NCBI GenBank assembly: GCA_948468275.1 | Contig: CAOKHI010000016.1 | Coordinates: 1 to 37,751, forward strand | From: an uncultured Clostridium sp. | GTDB lineage: Bacteria; Bacillota; Clostridia; TANB77; CAG-508 | DNA length: 37,751 bases | Direction: 5' to 3' | Shown: positions 25,776-35,515 of the stretch, in pieces | Numbering within the stretch: position 1 is the first letter of the stretch | How the letters are laid out: each line of letters starts with the position of its first letter | The notes under the pieces: generated by a model | Database searches by the model: none | What the model saw: the letters and a program-made list of their open reading frames with translations, nothing else | Told to the model about the DNA's origin: nothing | Made by a program: the position numbers and the translations under genes

Positions 25776-26501
25776 ATGAAAAAAATTGGAGTATATGTAA
25801 TTATAATAATTATTGCAATAGTAGTAGCTATGTTTTTTAAAAATATTACAACAACTAAGTATTCACATGCTGATATAGTGGACTTAATTAACAAAGGCAA
25901 ACATAGTATGGATAATGTGAAAAATTTATCTTATGAAAAAGAAAATAAAGGTATAACTACTAAATATTATTTCAAAAATGGTAAAAAGAAAATGATATCA
26001 GAAGACAATAACAATATTGCTATGACATTAGAAGATGGAAAAACTTACATAATCGATAACAAAAATAAAAATATGGTTATTTTTACTAACGAAAGTTATT
26101 TAATAAGTAATTCACTACAAGAATATGCTTTAAATATAGAAAAAATTAATAATAATTCTACACATAATAACAAATATAAATATGCATTTGTATATATTAG
26201 GGATGAAAAAATAGAAAATAAAGATTGTATATTAGTAAAAGAATGTGTATTTGACTATGAAACTAAAGAATATAGTGATTACTATAATAGTGAAAAACAA
26301 ACAGCTATCTATTGGATAGAAAAGTCTACTGGATTTGTAATTGGAGGTGCTTTTATGGAATTTGGGAATAATACACCTACCCCACAAACTATTATAAAAA
26401 ATATAAAATTCGAAGAAATTGAAGAGGATATATTTGAATTACCAAATGGTTATGATGTGCTTGAAATGAAAGATAATGGCCAAGTAGAAAAAATTAAATA
26501 A
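25776..26501 (+). CDS. Membrane-anchored protein, LolA/RseB-like fold suspected
   Basis: 241 residues: one N-terminal membrane helix (about 5-20, no lipobox cysteine) and an exported domain. The sequence VDLINKGKHSMDNVKNLSYEK, a run of alternating strands (KYYFKNGKKKMI, MTLEDGKTYIID) and IYWIEKSTGFVIG follow the order seen in LolA/RseB-like proteins that bind lipid or peptide in a half-barrel. This is a pattern judgement only. AAGGAGATG precedes the ATG. It is a single-gene unit closed by the hairpin at 26620. Confidence 0.6.
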   Translation: MKKIGVYVIIIIIAIVVAMFFKNITTTKYSHADIVDLINKGKHSMDNVKNLSYEKENKGITTKYYFKNGKKKMISEDNNNIAMTLEDGKTYIIDNKNKNMVIFTNESYLISNSLQEYALNIEKINNNSTHNNKYKYAFVYIRDEKIENKDCILVKECVFDYETKEYSDYYNSEKQTAIYWIEKSTGFVIGGAFMEFGNNTPTPQTIIKNIKFEEIEEDIFELPNGYDVLEMKDNGQVEKIK

Positions 26502-26619
26502 ATTTAGTTTCTTTAATAAAGTATAAGGTACACCTTAATATGTTTTATTTACTATAGTATGTGCTATTTAAACATTAAAGTGTGAATTTTCTAGTATTTT
26601 TTATTCGTCTTTATACACA

Positions 26620-26649
26620 AAAATTCCAGTGATTTCTCACTGGAATTTT
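26620..26649 (+). terminator. Rho-independent terminator
   Basis: AAAATTCCAGTG (26620-26631) and CACTGGAATTTT (26638-26649) are a perfect 12-bp stem around ATTTCT, ending in a T-tract. Confidence 0.85.
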
Positions 26650-26959
26650 GCTTTTGAGTTCATAATTTGAACACCAACTTAAATTATTAGTTATTAAACT
26701 AATGTGCTAAAGAATTATTGGAAATGCTATGTTCTATATTGAAAATATATTCAGCATATTTCCTCATTATAAAAATTAAAGAAGGATAAAGAAAAAAGAG
26801 AAAGGAAGAAAGCAATAAATATATTATATGAAAAATAGTAATATAATTTCAGTTATATTAATTTAAACATTAACAAAATAATCGTTAAAAATTAAAATAA
26901 CTATTGTATAATTGCAAATAATATAATATAGTAGTATATATATTAGAGGAGGGATAAGT
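26650..26959. other. A/T-rich intergenic stretch
   Basis: I see no gene or RNA motif here. A likely -10 box TATAAT within ATTGTATAATTGC at about 26905-26917 and GAGGAGGG just before 26960 serve the next gene. Confidence 0.4.
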
Positions 26960-27658
26960 ATGGAATTTTATGCAAATGAAGGAAAAAATGTAGAAATAGA
27001 AGTAAATGGACAAACATATTTGAGGCATGCAATAAAAACAAGATTTGTAAAACAAGGAGAATCATATATAGATGTTTTTAAGGAATACGTATTGCCTATA
27101 TATGAAGAAGGAGATATTATTTCTAGTAGTGAAAAAATTATTGCATTGTGTCAAAATAGAATAGTTAAAAGAGAAGATATAAAAATAGGGTTTTGGGCTA
27201 AATTTTTATCTAAATTTGCATCACATCCAACTACAGGTGTAGGAGTTGGAGAAACCATAAAAATGCAATATGCAATAAATACAGTAGGTTTATTAAAAGT
27301 ATTATGGGCAAGTATTGCAAGTGCTGTTACAAAACTTTTTGGAAAAAAGGGAGTATTTTATGAAATAGTTGGACAAGAAGTAAGTGGACTAGATGGTTTT
27401 TATGATCATGTTTGGAAGGAATATGGAGATATAGGAATTAGGCTACCAGAAAATCCAGAAGCGGTTTGTAATGAAATAAAACAAGAGTTAGGAATATCAT
27501 GCATGATAGTAGATGCAAATGATTTAGGACAAGAGATATTAGGTCATTCTGATGATATTCAATTAACAAATGAAGAATTAAAGGGTCTAATAAAGGATAA
27601 TCCATCAGGACAGGGAAAAGAATTAACACCACTTATTTTAATTAGAAAAAAAATATAA
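26960..27658 (+). CDS. F420-0:gamma-glutamyl ligase (CofE)-like protein
   Basis: 232 residues. It has the Firmicute CofE-like pattern: an N-terminal strand region, GDIISSSEKIIALCQNRIV, then DGFYDHVWKEYGDIGI and C-terminal SCMIVDANDLGQEILG. True CofE adds glutamate to coenzyme F420, but no other F420 gene is seen nearby and most Clostridia lack F420, so the substrate is probably another molecule. GAGGAGGG lies before the ATG. A GCG GTT pair in the gene contains CGG only out of frame. Family call fair; function open. Confidence 0.7.
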   Translation: MEFYANEGKNVEIEVNGQTYLRHAIKTRFVKQGESYIDVFKEYVLPIYEEGDIISSSEKIIALCQNRIVKREDIKIGFWAKFLSKFASHPTTGVGVGETIKMQYAINTVGLLKVLWASIASAVTKLFGKKGVFYEIVGQEVSGLDGFYDHVWKEYGDIGIRLPENPEAVCNEIKQELGISCMIVDANDLGQEILGHSDDIQLTNEELKGLIKDNPSGQGKELTPLILIRKKI

Positions 27659-27793
27659 AAATAGATTTTATATAAGAGTGAATTCATAGGAGTTATAGAA
27701 GAGAAATACTAGTTACTAAATTTAATGTGGCAAGTTCTTTGAAGAATATTGTATTAAAAATAATTATGTATTAATAATTTGTAATAGAATTTT

Positions 27794-27822
27794 AAAGGCA
27801 GGCGATTAAATCGCTTGCTTTT
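27794..27822 (+). terminator. Terminator after the CofE-like gene
   Basis: AAAGGCAGGCGA (27794-27805) pairs with TCGCTTGCTTTT (27811-27822), with two G-U pairs. Confidence 0.6.
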
Positions 27823-27832
27823 AAAAAGAATT

Positions 27833-27860
27833 AAACAGTACACTAATAGTGTGCTGTTTT
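27833..27860 (+). terminator. Second hairpin terminator
   Basis: AAACAGTACACT (27833-27844) pairs with AGTGTGCTGTTT (27848-27859), one G-U pair, with a T after it. It backs up the previous terminator. The remaining 100 bases to 27961 hold nothing I recognise. Confidence 0.55.
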
Positions 27861-27960
27861 GAAAAAAGCTTACAAAATACATAAAAATTAAAAGCCATAT
27901 ATCTATACTATGTGGTTATAATCCACATTTTTTAGATATACAGCTTATATAAAAAGCAAG

Positions 27961-28485
27961 TTAAGTATTTTTTTTTAAGTTGTCTTCAAATTCTTCCCAT
28001 GATTTACTAAAAACATGATTTGAAAATGCCTCTTTTAATCCACTAATTTGTTTTAATCGTATAATTTCATCCATTTCCATACCTAAATGCTTAGAAATTT
28101 GTTCTTCTGTCCACCCATTAGTAGTTAAATCAATAACTATTTTAGACATATCTACAATTTGATGAGTACCTCTTGCTCTATTATGTCTAATAGTACTTGC
28201 CATACGATTACTAAGATCTTTATTAATTGTAACAATAGGAACTTTTTTTAAATGAAAATATTCAATAGCACATCTGTATCTATGAAAACCATCAACAACA
28301 ATATATTTATCTTGTGTTTCATCATAATATGTAACAATTGGTTGAGTATAGCCATCTTCTTGAATTGAGTGTTTTAATAACTTCATTTCAGGAGGAGCAA
28401 CTTTATTAGGATTGTAATCATTTGCAACTACTTTATTTATATCCACCATTTTAACATTCAAAACAGGGAATTCTACTTTCGACAT
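27961..28485 (-). CDS. IbrB-like ParB/sulfiredoxin-fold protein
   Basis: 174 residues. The ParB/Srx N-terminal domain is clear: MKLLKHSIQEDGYTQPIV, IVVDGFHRYRCAIEY and RHNRARGTHQI. A helix-turn-helix follows (TNGWTEEQISKHLGMEMDEI). This matches IbrB of E. coli, which is encoded next to the PAPS-reductase-like IbrA and with it affects immunoglobulin-binding surface proteins; the biochemical action is not settled. The ATG overlaps the stop codon of the gene before it (TAATG), so the three genes form one tightly coupled cassette. Confidence 0.8.
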   Translation of the reverse strand: MSKVEFPVLNVKMVDINKVVANDYNPNKVAPPEMKLLKHSIQEDGYTQPIVTYYDETQDKYIVVDGFHRYRCAIEYFHLKKVPIVTINKDLSNRMASTIRHNRARGTHQIVDMSKIVIDLTTNGWTEEQISKHLGMEMDEIIRLKQISGLKEAFSNHVFSKSWEEFEDNLKKNT

Positions 28486-28856
28486 TATTTTTCACCTCTA
28501 ATCATTATAAAATGCTTATAGTTTTCCAAATCATTAACAAAAAATCCACATTTTTCATATATGTCTTGATAAATTTTTGTAACAATACTTGGCTGAATAT
28601 TATAGTTTTTCTTAATTTCCATAAGTAATTCAGTTAAAGCAGGCTCATTATAAGAATAAACATTTTTAATAACATTATTATAAATTGAAACATAAGCAAG
28701 ACATTTATTAGATTTTATTTCTAAATAAACATACCAAATTTTATTATTATCATCATAAAACCTGTCCTTTGTTTCAGATTGAACAATTCTAGAGCCAAAA
28801 AGTTTACCTAAGTAAGTATAAAAATCTCTATCCTTGTTCGTCATCTTCAATATCAT
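28485..28856 (-). CDS. GNAT-like small protein in the ibr cassette
   Basis: 123 residues. The order IWYVYLEIKSNKCLAYVSIYNNVIKNVYSY, then a helix (PALTELLMEIKK), then KIYQDIYEKCGFFVNDLENY suggests a degenerate GNAT fold: the late I-Y-x-K-C-G-F motif fits, but the glycine-rich acetyl-CoA loop is not visible. The start is the ATG at 28856, with GAGGTGA inside the end of the upstream gene. It overlaps the IbrA-like gene by 29 bases and the IbrB-like gene by one, so it is a true member of the cassette. Function unknown. Confidence 0.65.
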   Translation of the reverse strand: MILKMTNKDRDFYTYLGKLFGSRIVQSETKDRFYDDNNKIWYVYLEIKSNKCLAYVSIYNNVIKNVYSYNEPALTELLMEIKKNYNIQPSIVTKIYQDIYEKCGFFVNDLENYKHFIMIRGEK

Positions 28857-30147
28857 AATCAATCACCTCATTTCTAATAAAATTATTCAAATCCTTATCA
28901 TCTGAAACAGTATCAGAAGTAAGAAGATTATCCCATTTATGTATTAGTCTACGAAGTTCAGCATCATCGGTTTTTGTTTGAGCAAAACATAACCTTTTCA
29001 TATAAAAATCATTTTTTTCTATGGCTCTTGCGATTCTTCTCCAAGAAATTACTTTTTTTTGACTTTCTAGTTTTGAATCAGCAACATCAGGAATATCACA
29101 AATATCTAAGTTATCGCGTTTTTTATACCATGTTGTAAATTTAATTATTTTTCGGTAATAGTGAAGCATTAAATCACTATTATAAATTCCAATACTTTCT
29201 AAAAGATAAATAGCATATTGTTTCCAAGTCATAAAATCAGGTTTAGAGGATTGAAGATTGCCTAAAGCACTTGTCCTGCAATAAATATTTCCAAAATTAA
29301 CTCCATTAACCCTATTTAAAACCTTTTCCCATGTTTCATATTCTAATGCTTTAAATTGATCTAATCCATTTCTTTGGTCATCACCATAAGGCTGACATAA
29401 ACGTTGCTCATGAATATTTAAACCATTTTTGTACATAAGTTCATAAATTTGATTGTACATTAGATCGAGTTTACTAACAGCTCCCCATATATCTTCTGTT
29501 TTCCAATCATATATAGGATAGAAATTATATACATTAATATATTTATCATTATATTTTATCCTTGTAGTCCAATTTTTATCTTCAAATCTAACTTTATTAT
29601 TGTGAAATGAAATGGTTCTAAATCTATTTAAACTTTCATCAGTCCTAATACCAACACCACAAGCAACAAGTCCACCCCATTTATTTTGGTACCAATTAGC
29701 AAATTGAATTATAAATTCTTCAAATTCTTCACCCTTTCTAAACCATTCAAATGGACAATTGTTAATATTAATACTATCTTTTGGTAATTCTCTTACCCAC
29801 AAGTCTTTACTTTCTTCTTCCCAACAACACCATTTAGGCTGTAAAATAGAAACCGCATTTCTTAAAGCCAAAGGTAAAGCGATATGATAGAAATCTCTTA
29901 TTTGTGACAATTGTTTTAATTCTTTAACATGTTGTATAGTTAACTTATATTGAGCTTCTAAATCAATAAATAAAATATCAAATTTCTTATTATATTTTTT
30001 AGCAACTATATTTGCAAGTTGAACCATAACAGAACTATCTTTTCCACCACTTACACTAAAATAAATATTATCAAATTTATTAAAAACAAATTCCAAACGT
30101 TCAAAAGCGGCATCTAATACATTTTTTTCAAGGTAAACTTTAGGCAA
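28828..30147 (-). CDS. IbrA-like PAPS-reductase-family protein
   Basis: About 439 residues. The PP-loop SVSGGKDSSVMVQL near the N-terminus binds ATP; CCWEEESK, NCPFEWF, CGVGIRTDESLNRF and EQRLCQPYGDDQRNGL downstream are typical of the DUF3440-type IbrA group rather than true sulfate-assimilation PAPS reductases. Its partner is the ParB-fold gene two places downstream. The start is probably the TTG at 30147, with AAGGTGA five bases before it; a GTG at 30156 falls in that site. The pairing of a PP-loop enzyme with a ParB-fold protein recalls DNA sulfur-modification systems, but no DndD/E or restriction genes are present. Confidence 0.82.
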   Translation of the reverse strand: MPKVYLEKNVLDAAFERLEFVFNKFDNIYFSVSGGKDSSVMVQLANIVAKKYNKKFDILFIDLEAQYKLTIQHVKELKQLSQIRDFYHIALPLALRNAVSILQPKWCCWEEESKDLWVRELPKDSININNCPFEWFRKGEEFEEFIIQFANWYQNKWGGLVACGVGIRTDESLNRFRTISFHNNKVRFEDKNWTTRIKYNDKYINVYNFYPIYDWKTEDIWGAVSKLDLMYNQIYELMYKNGLNIHEQRLCQPYGDDQRNGLDQFKALEYETWEKVLNRVNGVNFGNIYCRTSALGNLQSSKPDFMTWKQYAIYLLESIGIYNSDLMLHYYRKIIKFTTWYKKRDNLDICDIPDVADSKLESQKKVISWRRIARAIEKNDFYMKRLCFAQTKTDDAELRRLIHKWDNLLTSDTVSDDKDLNNFIRNEVIDYDIEDDEQG

Positions 30148-30180
30148 GATTTTCACCTTCTCTTATATAAATATTTATAT

Positions 30181-31497
<1,317 letters not shown>

Positions 31498-31669
31498 TTA
31501 GAATAATAAATAATTTATTAACATGTTAATTATTATATAAATGTAGAAAAATGTCAATGGAAATGGAGATTTTTGACATTTTTTGTTGAAATAGAAAGTA
31601 TGTATTAAACTTCCAGGCTTTTAATTAAAACCATTAAATAATAATCAAAAAGCAATAAAATTTTTTTTA

Positions 31670-31850
31670 GTTACAGTTCACAGCGTATATAATAAAATCC
31701 GCTACGGCTAAGTAATATATTTTATTTTTTCATTTCGCCCTCCAAGCTCACGGGTATTCCCCCGCCTCAATGGGCTGTCGGGTCTTCATTACAAAATAAA
31801 ATATATTACTTAGTCTTCGCTACTTACTGCTATTGTCTGTGAATTGTAAT
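31670..31850 (-). mobile_element. 181-bp palindromic MITE-like element, copy 2
   Basis: On the minus strand it matches copy 3 at all but the first base. The G/C-rich core is identical to the other copies. It is flanked by the direct repeat TTTTTTTA (31662-31669 and 31851-31858), a full 8-bp target-site duplication, although the T-run makes this less telling than in a mixed sequence. Confidence 0.85.
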
Positions 31851-31948
31851 TTTTTTTATGGTCATTTCATGAAAAAATTTTAAAATCTATTTAAAAAAAT
31901 AAATTTACATGTTATAATAAAAATGTAGTAAAAAATAAGGAGAAAGAT

Positions 31949-32725
31949 ATGAATCAAATATTAGTTACAGAAACAATATTTATGACTCCAGAGCTGAGAA
32001 GAAAAAAGAAACTATATAAAATAAATTTTTTCTTATCAGTATTTTTAGTATGCTCATTATTTTCATACTATATATATGCAGAATATGATAGAAATAAAAA
32101 TGAAGAAATTTCACAAGAAATACTAGCAAATATAGAGTTAATACAAGATGATAGTGATGTAGATATAGATGATACAACAATAAAAGTAGAAGATAATGTA
32201 TTAGTTGTAGTACTAGATGAAAAACAAAGTAATAGACAAGAAATAGATGTTACAAGCATAGCAAGAGATGCAGAAGAACAAATAAAGAACAAATCAAAAG
32301 AAAAGGAAATATATACAGCACCTAGTGGAGATACATATTCAACAGATTCTATATTAAACATACCAAGTTTAGAAATAAACTACCCTGTATTATCTAAAAC
32401 AACAGATGAACTTCTAAAAATATCACTTACAAAATTCTGGGGACCAGAGCCAAACAAGGTAGGAAACTATGTAGTAGTTGGACATAATTACAAAAATAAG
32501 AAAATGTTTGGAAAATTATCAAGCATACAAAATGGAGATATAATAGAAATAACAGATTTAAAGGGAAAAACAGTAAAATATGAAGTATACAACAAATTTA
32601 CAGTAACACCAGACGATACATCATGCACAACCCAAAAAACAAATGGAAAAAGAGAAATAACTCTAATTACATGTACAAACTATGGACAACAAAGATTAGT
32701 AATAAAAGCAAAAGAGGTAAAATAA
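31949..32725 (+). CDS. srtD: Class D-like sortase
   Basis: 258 residues: membrane helix at about 26-45, an acidic low-complexity stalk (about 50-110), then the sortase barrel. Catalytic residues are visible: H179 in VVVGHNY, C242 in LITCTN, R249 in QQRLVIKA. LNIPSLEINYPVLSKT and WGPEPNKVGN fit class D rather than class A or B. It would attach surface proteins to the wall or to each other; no LPXTG substrate is encoded in this window. AAGGAGA precedes the ATG. The gene is enclosed by two inverted copies of the 181-bp element, an arrangement discussed in the findings. Confidence 0.85.
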   Translation: MNQILVTETIFMTPELRRKKKLYKINFFLSVFLVCSLFSYYIYAEYDRNKNEEISQEILANIELIQDDSDVDIDDTTIKVEDNVLVVVLDEKQSNRQEIDVTSIARDAEEQIKNKSKEKEIYTAPSGDTYSTDSILNIPSLEINYPVLSKTTDELLKISLTKFWGPEPNKVGNYVVVGHNYKNKKMFGKLSSIQNGDIIEITDLKGKTVKYEVYNKFTVTPDDTSCTTQKTNGKREITLITCTNYGQQRLVIKAKEVK

Positions 32726-32764
32726 TTTAATACTAGAATTACTGTATAACAGTTCTAAATCAAA

Positions 32765-32788
32765 AAACGCCCCACAATAGGGGCGTTT
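32765..32788 (+). terminator. Terminator of the sortase gene
   Basis: AAACGCCCC (32765-32773) and GGGGCGTTT (32780-32788), perfect 9-bp stem with loop ACAATA. Confidence 0.85.
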
Positions 32789-32862
32789 ATAAATACTAGC
32801 ACTTTGAAGTAATAGCTAAAATGTAATAAATAAAACTAAAAATAAATGAATAATATCAAAGT

Positions 32863-33043
32863 GTTACAATTCACAGACAATAGCAGTAAGTAGCGAAGAC
32901 TAAGTAATATATTTTATTTTGTAATGAAGACCCGACAGCCCATTGAGGCGGGGGAATACCCGTGAGCTTGGAGGGCGAAATGAAAAAATAAAATATATTA
33001 CTTAGCCGTAGCGGATTTTATTATATACGCTGTGAACTGTAAC
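32863..33043 (+). mobile_element. 181-bp palindromic MITE-like element, copy 3
   Basis: Starts GTTACAATTCACAG and ends CTGTGAACTGTAAC. Flanks ATCAAAGT (32855-32862) and TTCAAAGT (33044-33051) match at seven of eight positions, a likely 8-bp target duplication. Inverted relative to copy 2 and almost identical to it, which suggests recent spread or exchange. Confidence 0.87.
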
Positions 33044-33069
33044 TTCAAAGTAATTTTTATATAGCAACA

Positions 33070-33086
33070 GACGAGCAAGGCTCGCC
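33070..33086 (-). terminator. Short hairpin after the flippase gene
   Basis: GACGAGC and GCTCGCC pair (six of seven) around AAG just beyond the minus-strand stop. The T-tract is weak, so it is only a possible terminator. Confidence 0.4.
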
Positions 33087-33087
33087 T

Positions 33088-34576
33088 TTACAAAGAAATC
33101 TTTATTAATGATTTAGAAATGAGTAAAAAAACAAAATAAAAAATAACAATTTGTAGTATAGACAAAATAATGCCTTCACAAGAAGTACAAAATATAAAAG
33201 AAGTTATAATGTAAGAGAAGAATAATGCTAAAAATGGTTTTATAATCCAATTTTTAAAGTCAAATTTAAAATTGGTGATTTTTTTTAATTGTATAATACT
33301 TATACTAGAATTAAGAAGTTCACTTAAGAAAATAATAAAAATAAATCCACTCTTTCCAAAAATTGGAAGAAGAAAATATATACATAAAATACTTACAAAC
33401 AAATCTAAAATGTTACATTTCATTACACTAAGCTGTTCATCCAATCCTTTTAAAATATTGTCTACAATACTATCTAAATACATAAAAAGCAATAAAGGAC
33501 AAAGTATTTTCAAATAATTTGAAATTTCTAAATTATTATATATAATTACACTAATTTTATCTGAATAAAATAAAAATATTCCAATAACTCCAATTGAAAA
33601 TAATAAAGTTATTCTAAAAATTTTAGAAATAACAAAGCTGATTTTATTATAATCTCCTCTTGTATAATAATAAGAAAATTCTGGTACAAGAAGTCCACTA
33701 AAAGAATTAATTATTACTTCTGGAAACATAAGAATAGGAATAACCATTCCAGAAATTAATCCATAAAACGACATAGAAGCCTCACAAGACATACCATATT
33801 TTTCTAGTCTTAATGGAATTAATAACTGCTTTATAGAAGAAAGACCAGAACGAATATATGAAGTCATAGCTACAGGCAAAGAAATTTTACAAATAGCTTT
33901 TATGAAATTTTTATTATTATTTAAAATACAGTTATGTTTTCTTTTTTCAAAAAAATATAACAAACTAATAAATAAACAAGACAAAACTTCAGAAATTGCT
34001 TCTCCTAAAACCAAAGAAATACAAGTATATTCAAGTCCATTAGGCAAAAATAAAGAAAGCAAATATGAAGTTGCACACATTTTAATAAATTGTTCGAAAA
34101 ATCTAGTAGTAGCATTTTTACTATCTTTTCTAAGAGCAGTAAAATATCCATTCAAACATGCAGAAACAGAAATAAAGGGTAGTGTTATACAAATAATATA
34201 AAATAAAAGTTTAGATACTTTGTTATGTAATAAATATATAGTAATTAAATCTGAAAATAAAAACAAAAGTACACAAGAAAGCATACCAAATAAAATGCTA
34301 TATAATAAGCATTTTTTCATAGGTTTACTTGTACAAACATCTTTATTATAAGCAGTAGTATCAACAATAATTCTTGTAGTAGCAAGATTAATACCGAGAA
34401 GTAGCAAAAGTTATAAAAAACATATATACAGAACAAATTAATTGAAAAACTCCTAGTGCTTCTTGACCTACTTTTTTTGAAATATATATTCCAAAAGAAA
34501 AACCTACACATCGCATAAGCAAAGCAGTAAATGTAAGGATTAAACCATTAAATAAAAAAACTTTAAAACGTCTCAA
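33088..34576 (-). CDS. SpoVB/MurJ-type flippase (MATE/PST superfamily), with +1 frame break at CGG
   Basis: The straight frame ends at FATSRY and a stop. Skipping the C at 34396 gives FATSGINLATTRIIVD and continues 435 residues to the stop at 33088, about 495 residues in all. T-S-G-I-x-L-A is the expected consensus of SpoVB-like flippases at the end of the second helix, so the glycine falls exactly where the family has it. About 12-14 membrane helices run through the protein. Such proteins move lipid-linked precursors for cortex, peptidoglycan or polysaccharide. I choose the TTG at 34576, five bases after AGGTGA; a GTG at 34585 lies in that site. The gene has no second defect, which argues against decay. 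Confidence 0.82.
34393..34396 (-). other. +1 frameshift site 4 (CGG T in flippase)
   Basis: Incoming frame GCT ACT TCT CGG TAT TAA; corrected TCT (C) GGT ATT AAT CTT. A zero-frame stop follows two codons later. Confidence 0.8.
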
Positions 34577-34720
34577 TAATATCACCTAAACAAGTATATG
34601 ATTCAAATTAATAAAACATTAATAAACTAATACTTGTTTCTTAATAATTATGTGGTATAAATATAATGCAAAATAATTAAAGGGATGTTATAATATACAT
34701 AAAATAAGGGGGTAACGAAA

Positions 34721-35419
34721 ATGTATAATATATTAGTTTGCGATGATGATAAAGAAATAGCAGAAGCAATAGAGATTTATTTAACAAAGGAAGGGTATAA
34801 AATTTATAAAGCGTATAATGGAAAAGAAGCATTAGATTTAATAGAAAAAAACGAAATTCATTTAGTAATATTAGATATAATGATGCCAAAAATGAATGGA
34901 ATAGAAGTTGCAAACAAAGTAAGACAAGATAAAGGAGTGCCAATAATAATGTTATCTGCTAAATCAGAAGATTACGATAAAATAAAAGGCTTAAATTCTG
35001 GAGCAGATGACTATATAACAAAACCATTTAATCCACTAGAATTAATAGCAAGAGTAAATTCACAAATTAGAAGATATACATATTTAGGTTCAATGAAAAA
35101 AAAAGATGAAAAAAACATATATAAAACAGGTGACTTAGTAATAAATGATGATACAAAAGAAGTAATGGTAGAAGGAGAAAAGATAAAATTAACACCAACA
35201 GAATATAATATTCTAAAATATTTAACTAAAAACAAAGGAAGAGTGTTTTCTATAGAGCAAATATATGAAAATGTATGGGAAGATGAAGCTTATGGTGCAG
35301 AAAATATAATAGCTGTACATATAAGACATATAAGAGAAAAAATTGAAATAAATCCAAAAGAGCCAAAGTATTTAAAAGTTATTTGGGGAATTGGATATAA
35401 AATTGAAAATATAGAATAA
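34721..35419 (+). CDS. OmpR/PhoB-family response regulator
   Basis: 232 residues. Receiver domain with acidic pocket CDDDKE, phosphoacceptor D52 in LVILDIMMPKMNG, and K in YITKPF; then a winged helix with LTPTEYNILKYLTKNKGRVFS and HIRHIREKIE. VanR-like in its overall pattern. It should be phosphorylated by the histidine kinase encoded 96 bases downstream. The start follows an A/G-rich GGGGG site. No in-frame CGG. Confidence 0.93.
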   Translation: MYNILVCDDDKEIAEAIEIYLTKEGYKIYKAYNGKEALDLIEKNEIHLVILDIMMPKMNGIEVANKVRQDKGVPIIMLSAKSEDYDKIKGLNSGADDYITKPFNPLELIARVNSQIRRYTYLGSMKKKDEKNIYKTGDLVINDDTKEVMVEGEKIKLTPTEYNILKYLTKNKGRVFSIEQIYENVWEDEAYGAENIIAVHIRHIREKIEINPKEPKYLKVIWGIGYKIENIE

Positions 35420-35515
35420 ACAAGATTTAAATACAAATTAAAATTTTTTCAAGAAAAATATAAGTACAAATAACCAGTTAGTTATTAGCGAAAAATGGAA
35501 ATAAGGAGGATAATA

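Noticed and set aside
33088..34576. The flippase, kinase, porA, ABC and FGE-fold genes as five independent pseudogenes
   Set aside because: Each has only one defect, of the same kind, with intact conserved sequence on both sides. True decay in this window (15260-15457) looks different.
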